NCBI RefSeq assembly: GCF_026239655.1
Contig: NZ_JAPIVO010000009.1
Location: 372,001-436,000 of the forward strand
Length of the DNA: 64,000 nt
Direction of reading: 5' to 3'
Source: Pedobacter sp. MR2016-24
GTDB lineage: Bacteria > Bacteroidota > Bacteroidia > Sphingobacteriales > Sphingobacteriaceae
The notes under the pieces were generated by a model that saw nothing but the letters and a program-made list of their open reading frames with translations, searched no databases and was not told the DNA's origin. The position numbers and the translations under genes are program-made. How positions within the stretch are numbered: position 1 is the first letter of the stretch; every line of letters begins with the position of its first letter. Below, piece by piece: positions 59,070-64,000 of this stretch.

Positions 59070-59420
59070 ATGAAAAAATTTGTGTACATCGTGACAGATA
59101 GAAACAGGACTAGTTTACATGTAGGAATGAGTGCTGACCTGATTAAGACGCTTGATTTTTATAAGCAGATGCCAAGCTTGTTTTTTGATAGCGGACAGCA
59201 GTTAACACGACTGGTTTATTTTGAAGAATTTAAAACTGAATCCCAGGCACTGAACCGCTTCAAACTGGTGAGCAGATTTACCAGGATGCAGAAGGAACGT
59301 CTGGTCCGGGCATGTAATCCTGATTGGGTGGATCTGACCATCGGACTGGATTTTGAGCATATTACAATGAACAGGCCGATTTCTAATCAGGTAAAACTGA
59401 CGCTGAATATGATGTCTTAG
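59070..59420 (+). CDS. GIY-YIG-fold protein with degenerate active site, copy 1
   Basis: 116 residues. The strand order and closing segment (KFVYIVTDRNRTSLHVGMSA, then QQLTRLVYFEEFKTESQALN, RMQKERLVRACNPDWVDL) match single-domain URI-type GIY-YIG nucleases. But the YIG element reads HVG, the catalytic Arg position after GxSxDL is Thr, and the usual Arg-Glu-Lys with the metal-binding Glu reads Arg-Phe-Lys. All three active-site features are therefore lost, so it is probably a DNA- or RNA-binding relic or regulator rather than a nuclease. It is preceded by three operator sites and followed by a terminator. Paralogous to the gene at 59675. Confidence 0.75.
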   Translation: MKKFVYIVTDRNRTSLHVGMSADLIKTLDFYKQMPSLFFDSGQQLTRLVYFEEFKTESQALNRFKLVSRFTRMQKERLVRACNPDWVDLTIGLDFEHITMNRPISNQVKLTLNMMS

Positions 59421-59467
59421 ATAAAGCGACCTATTTTAATTGATTGCACGCGCTCTGCGCTGATGTC

Positions 59468-59496
59468 AATGGCAGGATTTCCTGCCATTTTTTTTT
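59468..59496 (+). terminator. Terminator after GIY-YIG-like copy 1
   Basis: A 10-bp stem AATGGCAGGA / TCCTGCCATT around TT, followed by a T-run. Confidence 0.88.
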
Positions 59497-59568
59497 GCTT
59501 TTTAAAATGCAGTGCTGAAAATGGAAGAGCGTGAAACAGGTGGAAAAATATAATTTGATAGTGCTTGC

Positions 59569-59614
59569 TTTGTACTAATATAATTAGTAATATTGTACTA
59601 ATAAAATTAGTAAT
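59569..59614. promoter_or_regulatory. Operator module 2: paired ACTAA-N5-TTAGT sites
   Basis: Sites at 59574-59588 (ACTAAtataaTTAGT) and 59597-59611 (ACTAAtaaaaTTAGT), again 23 bases apart. 41 of 46 bases match module 1, from TTTGTAC through TTAGTAAT. A TAATATTG sequence, one base off the -7 consensus, lies between the two sites in both modules. It precedes GIY-YIG-like copy 2 by 61 bases. Confidence 0.78.
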
Positions 59615-59674
59615 CAGGTTTAACGCTGGTTTCTTCTTTACTGATCAGCAAGAGCAACAATTAATCGAAGTACA

Positions 59675-60022
59675 ATGGAAAATTTTGTATACATTATAAC
59701 AGATAGCAACAGAACCAATTTACATGTTGGTATGAGTGCAGATTTATCCGGAACACTGGACAAATACAAATTGGCTGCGGCTTCTTTCTTTAACAGGAAA
59801 CAGCAACTCACTAGGCTGGTGTATGTGAAAACATTTAACACAGAAAAACAAGCATTAAACTACCTGGAGCTGCTCAGTGGCTATACAAGAATGCAGCGGG
59901 AACGCCTGGTACGCTCCTGTAATCCCAATTGGCACAACCTGACAAGTGCTACCGGCTTCAACCATATGGTAATTTCAGGTACCAATCCTCCGGTACAGCG
60001 ATCAGCACATCTTGTTCCCTGA
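59675..60022 (+). CDS. GIY-YIG-fold protein with degenerate active site, copy 2
   Basis: 115 residues, more than half identical to copy 1 over the fold (ENFVYIITDSNRTNLHVGMS, QQLTRLVYVKTFNTEKQALN, TRMQRERLVRSCNPNW), with the C-terminal 20 residues unlike. Again HVG replaces YIG, the Arg after SADL is Gly/Thr, and the metal-Glu region reads ALNYLELLS. Retention of the fold and loss of the same residues in both copies point to a conserved non-catalytic role. It has its own copy of the operator module, so gene and promoter were duplicated together. The ORF6N gene follows after 54 bases. Confidence 0.75.
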   Translation: MENFVYIITDSNRTNLHVGMSADLSGTLDKYKLAAASFFNRKQQLTRLVYVKTFNTEKQALNYLELLSGYTRMQRERLVRSCNPNWHNLTSATGFNHMVISGTNPPVQRSAHLVP

Positions 60023-60076
60023 TTTCTGCCGCAATTGCCCATTAAATAACAAAAGAATAACCAGATAATAAATCGT

Positions 60077-60490
60077 ATGAATACAAAAGAGACAGGGGAT
60101 AACTTCATCACGGATGAAATGATCATGAATTGTATCTATGTAGTGAGGGGACAGAAAGTAATGATCGATGTGGATCTGGCCGACTTATACCAGATCGATA
60201 AGCTTTATTTTACCAGGGAGGTTATCGTTAACGTATGTCATTTTCCGGATGACCTGATTATTGAACTGAATGATGAAGATTTCAGGTCTTTGGGTAAACA
60301 AAATAAGGAAGTTAAAAGACTGACAAGCGATCGGAATGTGCGCATTGCTTTCACTGAAAGAGCTATACCAATGTTATCCTGTATTCTGGATGGCGATTTA
60401 GTGCTGAAGGTAAATAACAGGCTAATCAGGATATTTTACCTGATCAGACAGCTCATGGATCAATGTGGGGAGTATAGAACTTATCAATAA
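60077..60490 (+). CDS. ORF6N-domain DNA-binding protein
   Basis: 137 residues consisting of an ORF6N domain: CIYVVRGQKVMIDVDLADLY, a central HFPDDLIIELNDEDFRSLGK and RNVRIAFTERAIPMLSCILD, then VNNRLIRIFYLIRQLMD. ORF6N/KilA-N-type domains bind DNA and occur in phage and mobile elements, and in Bacteroidota chromosomes. The family pattern is shortened, and the loop that usually reads LKSQ is GKQNKEVKR. No terminator lies between this and GIY-YIG copy 2, so it is probably in the same repressor-controlled transcript. It is convergent with the AraC gene three bases away. Confidence 0.82.
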   Translation: MNTKETGDNFITDEMIMNCIYVVRGQKVMIDVDLADLYQIDKLYFTREVIVNVCHFPDDLIIELNDEDFRSLGKQNKEVKRLTSDRNVRIAFTERAIPMLSCILDGDLVLKVNNRLIRIFYLIRQLMDQCGEYRTYQ

Positions 60491-60493
60491 GGC

Positions 60494-61288
60494 TTAATGC
60501 TGCTTTAGCAATTTGCTGACATGGCTTTCATCCGTTAGTCCAAATTCTGCAGCGATCTGTTTTAGTCGGTAGTTTCCGCTGTTTATTCGTTGTCTGATTA
60601 GATTGATTCTGTAGCTATTCATGTAATTTTTTAAGGTTAATCCCGTATTCCTTTTGAAGTATGGACCTATGTAGTCTTTCGTGAAATTAAAGTGACTGGC
60701 CATCACCTCAGCTCTCAGCTTTTCAGGATGGTAGATATGTTTATGGATATAACAGAAAACTGCCTGCATATCTTTACTTCGATGAAACGTATCGTTAATT
60801 TCTGGCATGTTGCGTTGCAGGAGGTGAGCTATCGTAAATAGCTGCATCCAGATCAGTTGCTCATTTCTGAGCATATCATCTTTCAGGGAAAGAATCACAT
60901 CGAAGATAGTACTGACAGTGTTTTGGTCATTGCCGGTAATGCTAAACGCAGATAAATGTGTTTCCCGGCTTTTGATCAGGTATTCTAAATGTTGTAAGCC
61001 AGTATTGAAACCTCCCTGTTCTGCTTGATTTATATAAAGATCGGTGAACTTCAGGTAGATAAATCTTGTGCTTTCCTTAATTTCAAAGTAGTGTTCTTCT
61101 TCAGGCCCCAGTAAAAACAAGTTTCCCGGACGATAATCAACATTGACCTTATTGATTATATGTGTCCCTGATCCGTATTTAATGTAGATCAGTTCATAGT
61201 GGTTATGTTTATGTAAAGGATGATTCCAGGTAGCTGACTCAAAATCAGCTACTACTATTGGCTGAAACTGTTTATATCGCTTGCTCAT
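60494..61288 (-). CDS. AraC-family transcriptional regulator
   Basis: About 264 residues from the ATG at 61288 (MSKRYKQFQPIVV). An upstream ATG at 61309 lies before a perfect -7 box (61298-61305) and so is not expected to be transcribed. The N-terminal cupin-type effector domain (HPLHKHNHYELIYIKYGSGT) is followed by a C-terminal double helix-turn-helix (LRAEVMASHFNFTKDYIGPY and LKQIAAEFGLTDESHVSKLL). The second HTH is cut short after KLLKQH, somewhat shorter than usual (most run on with an Phe-Lys-Arg stretch). It faces the PRISE-type SDR gene across 98 bases, which it may regulate. Confidence 0.88.
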   Translation of the reverse strand: MSKRYKQFQPIVVADFESATWNHPLHKHNHYELIYIKYGSGTHIINKVNVDYRPGNLFLLGPEEEHYFEIKESTRFIYLKFTDLYINQAEQGGFNTGLQHLEYLIKSRETHLSAFSITGNDQNTVSTIFDVILSLKDDMLRNEQLIWMQLFTIAHLLQRNMPEINDTFHRSKDMQAVFCYIHKHIYHPEKLRAEVMASHFNFTKDYIGPYFKRNTGLTLKNYMNSYRINLIRQRINSGNYRLKQIAAEFGLTDESHVSKLLKQH

Positions 61289-61297
61289 AGATTGGTA

Positions 61298-61305
61298 CAA
61301 AATTA
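61298..61305 (-). promoter_or_regulatory. -7 promoter element (TAATTTTG) of the AraC gene
   Basis: Exact TAnnTTTG match on the minus strand, nine bases before the ATG at 61288, implying a near-leaderless transcript. It sits inside the coding frame if the ATG at 61309 were used. Confidence 0.55.
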
Positions 61306-61329
61306 TCATAGTTTTTTACAATTATCGCA

Positions 61330-61358
61330 GCTTTTATATGATCTAATTTCGTAAAAGC
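61330..61358. promoter_or_regulatory. Inverted repeat around the SDR promoter
   Basis: GCTTTTA (61330-61336) and TAAAAGC (61352-61358) flank a near-consensus -7 box TAATTTCG (61344-61351). It could be a regulator site in the AraC-SDR divergent region; arms are short. Confidence 0.4.
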
Positions 61359-61386
61359 AAATCAGCTCAATTAGAAAGAATGAAAT

Positions 61387-62451
61387 ATGGAAACGAGACA
61401 CACGGCACTGGTAGTAGGCGCTAATGGCGTCATTGGCAGTAATTTAATTGCATATCTGGAGGAAATTGATGGATGGGATATTGTAGGCCTGTCACGTCGG
61501 GGTGGGCAGAATACAGCTAAAACTACCTATATAGCTGTCAATTTACTGGATATTGAAGATTGTAGTCAGCAACTGCAGCAGCTGACAAGCATAACGCATA
61601 TCTTTTATGCTGCATATCAGGAAAGGCCTTCCTGGAATGAATTAGTACAGCCAAACCTGGATATGCTGGTCAATGTGGTGCAGCTCATTGAACGTGTAGC
61701 TATTGATCTTCACCATGTCAGCCTCATGCAGGGTTATAAAGTTTATGGTGCACATTATGGTCCCTTCAAAACTCCTGCAAAAGAAAGTGATGGCGGACAT
61801 ATGCCCCCGGAATTCAATGTTAGTCAGCAACAGTTTCTGGAAACCACGCAAAAGGGTAAAAAATGGACCTGGTCTGCATTAAGACCTTCGGTAGTGGGAG
61901 GTACGGCATTAGGTAATCCAATGAACCTCGTTATGGTAATCGCCATATATGCTGTGATTTCAAAAGAACTGGGACTACCGCTCCGATTTCCGGGAAAGTT
62001 GGGGGCGTATGACAGGTTGCTGGATCTGACGGATGCGGGATTGCTTGCCAGGGCAACCCTATGGGCGGCGACTAATTCGCAATGTGCTAACCAGGCATTC
62101 AATATGACTAATGGTGATCTGATCCGCTGGAATGACTTGTGGCCTAAAATTGCTGCGTATTTCGAGATGGAAACGGCGCCGCCATTACAAATGCCACTAC
62201 AAACGATCATGGCAGATAAGGAAGAAGTTTGGAAGTCCATACAAGAAAAATATCAGTTGGAAAAGCACAGTTATCAGGCGCTTTCTTCCTGGGGATTCGG
62301 TGATTTTGTATTTTCCCGGGATTACGATTTCTTTTCTGACGGGACCAAGGCCAGAAGAATGGGCTTCCACGAATTTATAGATACGGAGAAGATGTTTTTT
62401 GATCTTTTTGATCAGCTGAAGGAGAAAAAAGTTATTCCTGCGGGATCATGA
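61387..62451 (+). CDS. PRISE-type short-chain dehydrogenase (progesterone 5-beta-reductase-like)
   Basis: A 354-residue Rossmann-fold SDR. It opens ALVVGANGVIGSNLIAYLEE, then has the PRISE marker MQGYKVYGAHYGPFKTPAKE near residue 116 with the active-site Lys, then SALRPSVVGGTALGNPMNLV and a C-terminal substrate lid. PRISE enzymes reduce the C=C bond of enones with NADPH. The Tyr that normally follows (xFYYxxED) is absent: the matching segment reads EFNVSQQQFL, with Asn/Val at the two Tyr positions, so activity as an enone reductase is doubtful or altered. Divergent from the AraC regulator; terminator at its end. Confidence 0.82.
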   Translation: METRHTALVVGANGVIGSNLIAYLEEIDGWDIVGLSRRGGQNTAKTTYIAVNLLDIEDCSQQLQQLTSITHIFYAAYQERPSWNELVQPNLDMLVNVVQLIERVAIDLHHVSLMQGYKVYGAHYGPFKTPAKESDGGHMPPEFNVSQQQFLETTQKGKKWTWSALRPSVVGGTALGNPMNLVMVIAIYAVISKELGLPLRFPGKLGAYDRLLDLTDAGLLARATLWAATNSQCANQAFNMTNGDLIRWNDLWPKIAAYFEMETAPPLQMPLQTIMADKEEVWKSIQEKYQLEKHSYQALSSWGFGDFVFSRDYDFFSDGTKARRMGFHEFIDTEKMFFDLFDQLKEKKVIPAGS

Positions 62452-62509
62452 GCTCATCTGAGCTGTTCATCAGCCTGGTGACCATGTTTATCTTAAATCT
62501 GTGAATTAA

Positions 62510-62545
62510 AACGGCCGGTTCAGCAATTTGCTGAACCGGCCGTTT
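62510..62545. terminator. Bidirectional terminator
   Basis: A perfect 17-bp inverted repeat (62510-62526 with 62528-62544) with GGCCGG core between the convergent SDR and penicillin-binding-protein genes. Confidence 0.9.
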
Positions 62546-62548
62546 CAA

Positions 62549-64000
62549 TTAGTTATTGTTCTCTCTCTTTTTTCTTTCTTTTTCTTCCTGACGCTGTTTC
62601 TTTCTCAGTTCGCGTTCCTCTTTCCTGGTCAGCGGTACTGGCGGCTGCTGCTTAGGCTGTTCGACCGGTTTTTTCTCTTCTGTTTTTTGTATTTCGTCCG
62701 TTTTTTCTACCGGAGTTCCTGTGTTTTCAGTTGGCACCTCAGTGCCCGCAGAATCAACGTCAAGGCTATCTGTACTTGTTGTATCCTGTACATATACAGG
62801 GGTAGGACAGTTGATAGACCTGGTGATCGGTACCGTTGCTTTAGGAAAAGGTCCATAGGTATAACCTGTACTTGGATCATGGTAAACTTTCTCCATGAAC
62901 TTAGCGAATATAGGCAGGGCTGTACGGGAGCCTTCACCCGTTTCACCATTATTGAAATGCGCTGTACGCTCATCACAACCAACCCAGACACCCGTAACCA
63001 GGTCTTTTGTAATGCCCATATACCAGGCATCCACATAGTCTGAAGAGGTACCTGTCTTACCACCAATCTGGTTGTTCTTTTTCCAAAGGTCCCATTCCCA
63101 CAAGGCTCTGGAAGTACCACCCGGTTCTTCCATACCACCTCTGAACATATATAACATCAGCCATGCGATCTCTTCTGATAATACTCTTTTGGTCTTGGCT
63201 ACGAAATCTTCGATGACATTGTCGTCCTGATCGGTAATTTTCTCTACCAGGATAGGATCTGTTCTTACACCTTTATTCAGAAAGGTACTGTAAGCCCGAA
63301 CCATTTCATAAACTGAAACGTCATTAGACCCCAGACTTACTGAAGGTACAGATTTCAGGTAACTGTCGATACCACATTCATGCGCCCATTTCACTACGTT
63401 TTCCCAGCCTACTTTTTCCGTTACCTGAGCAGTAACCGTATTGACAGATTTACCCATTGCTGCACGTAGCGACATCTCTCTATAGGTATTGCTCCAATCT
63501 GCATTTCTCGGCTCCCAATACTCGGTCTTACCATTTTCCTCATATTTGATCCTTACCGGTTTATCGGTAAAGGTGTCACATGGCCCCATCCCGCTTTCAA
63601 ATGCGGCAAGATAAGCGAAAGGTTTAAAGGTTGAGCCTGCCTGACGTTTAGCCTGGTTTACGTGGTCATATTTAAAGAATTTATGGTCTACACCACCCAC
63701 CCATACTTTAATTTTTCCACTGAATGGATCCAGTGTCATCATTCCCGTATTCATGATTTTTCCATAATAACGGATAGAATCCATGGTAGAGAATAATGTA
63801 TCGCGATCGCCTTTCCAGGAGAAAATCTTCATTTTTTTCTTCTTATTGAAATAGGCCTCTATAGAATCAGGCGTATTTGCATATTTTTTCTCCAGCATGG
63901 CATAGATTGGCAGGTTATGCATGGCGCGGTTTGGGTAATCTACTTTTTTCTTTTCAGAATCCTGCCATGGATCTTCACCGTTCCATACATTGTAAAAACG
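62549..64000 (-). CDS. Class A penicillin-binding protein (PBP1A), C-terminal part
   Basis: Partial: the frame is open to the window edge, giving 483 residues of the C-terminal end (the N-terminal glycosyltransferase domain lies outside). The transpeptidase domain shows the catalytic Ser-Lys in GSTFKPFAYL, SVN in AMGKSVNTVTA and the KTGTS box in IGGKTGTSSDYVDAWYMG. The region after residue 380 is low-complexity and acidic, then basic (KPVEQPKQQPPVPLTRKEER and further Lys/Arg/Glu repeats), a typical cytoplasm- or periplasm-facing tail in Bacteroidota. It polymerises and cross-links peptidoglycan at the inner membrane. Penicillin-binding motifs are intact. Confidence 0.93.
   Translation of the reverse strand, partial: RFYNVWNGEDPWQDSEKKKVDYPNRAMHNLPIYAMLEKKYANTPDSIEAYFNKKKKMKIFSWKGDRDTLFSTMDSIRYYGKIMNTGMMTLDPFSGKIKVWVGGVDHKFFKYDHVNQAKRQAGSTFKPFAYLAAFESGMGPCDTFTDKPVRIKYEENGKTEYWEPRNADWSNTYREMSLRAAMGKSVNTVTAQVTEKVGWENVVKWAHECGIDSYLKSVPSVSLGSNDVSVYEMVRAYSTFLNKGVRTDPILVEKITDQDDNVIEDFVAKTKRVLSEEIAWLMLYMFRGGMEEPGGTSRALWEWDLWKKNNQIGGKTGTSSDYVDAWYMGITKDLVTGVWVGCDERTAHFNNGETGEGSRTALPIFAKFMEKVYHDPSTGYTYGPFPKATVPITRSINCPTPVYVQDTTSTDSLDVDSAGTEVPTENTGTPVEKTDEIQKTEEKKPVEQPKQQPPVPLTRKEERELRKKQRQEEKERKKRENNN

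Noticed and set aside
58159..60490. Prophage remnant explanation for the XRE-S24/ORF6N cluster
   Set aside because: No integrase, attachment repeats, structural or lysis genes are visible, and flanking genes are ordinary chromosomal ones; kept as a less likely alternative.
1..64000. CRISPR array, tRNA or rRNA genes
   Set aside because: I found no regularly spaced repeats with unique spacers, no cloverleaf-like T-arm sequence and no rRNA-like stretches; a covariance-model scan would be decisive.

Overview
The window comes from a member of the Bacteroidota, most likely family Sphingobacteriaceae and probably Pedobacter or a close relative. Supporting signs are a SusC/SusD pair beside a hybrid two-component regulator, sigma/FecR/TonB-receptor cassettes, DUF6515- and DUF6266-like proteins, weak Shine-Dalgarno sequences, and repeated matches to the Bacteroidota -7 promoter element TAnnTTTG just upstream of genes. 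I saw no tRNA, rRNA, CRISPR array, transposase or integrase. The placement is from recognition only; no search was run.

Region by region. 1-3.5 kb: a PAP2/sphingomyelin-synthase-like membrane protein, the dipeptidase PepD and the enoyl reductase FabV. 3.6-6.8 kb (minus strand): a compact five-gene operon of two unrecognised proteins, a 7-TM protein, a histidine kinase without a sensor domain and a NarL-type regulator. 6.8-10.2 kb: a DnaA-box cluster with competing hairpins, dnaA and a SelO AMPylase. 10.4-19.4 kb: an ECF sigma factor, a Gly/Arg-rich secreted protein, a HAD phosphatase, a UPF1-like helicase, two small proteins, a multi-PAS histidine kinase, and MdaB with a LysR regulator. 19.5-37.5 kb: a polysaccharide utilisation locus (HTCS, GH31 with PA14 insert, SusC, SusD, surface lipoprotein, GH2, GH95-like), best explained as a locus that strips side chains from fucogalacto-xyloglucan oligosaccharides. 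37.6-42.4 kb: aldo/keto reductase, acyl desaturase, and an rpiA-GNAT-dGTPase cluster. 42.5-52.4 kb (minus strand): two small proteins, then a surface-signalling cassette (S41 protease, ECF sigma, FecR, STN-type TonB receptor, beta-helix lipoprotein, second lipoprotein). 52.8-54.3 kb: two DUF6266-like proteins. 54.4-57.6 kb: thrS-infC-rpmI-rplT, with infC starting at TTG. 57.7-60.5 kb: a small Spy-like protein, then an XRE-S24 repressor facing two paralogous GIY-YIG-like proteins and an ORF6N protein. 60.5-64 kb: an AraC regulator divergent from a PRISE-type SDR, and the C-terminal part of a class A penicillin-binding protein that runs off the end.

The strongest candidate for an undescribed system is at 58.1-60.5 kb. 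A LexA/CI-like repressor with an apparent Ala-Gly self-cleavage site and Ser/Lys dyad sits next to five copies of an ACTAA-N5-TTAGT operator. The operators form a 46-bp module, duplicated with 41 of 46 bases identical, placed before each of two paralogous GIY-YIG-fold proteins. Both proteins have lost the residues expected for nuclease catalysis. An ORF6N protein follows. This looks like a small, possibly damage-inducible regulon of DNA-binding rather than DNA-cutting proteins. A second candidate is the 7-TM/sensor-less-kinase operon upstream of dnaA.
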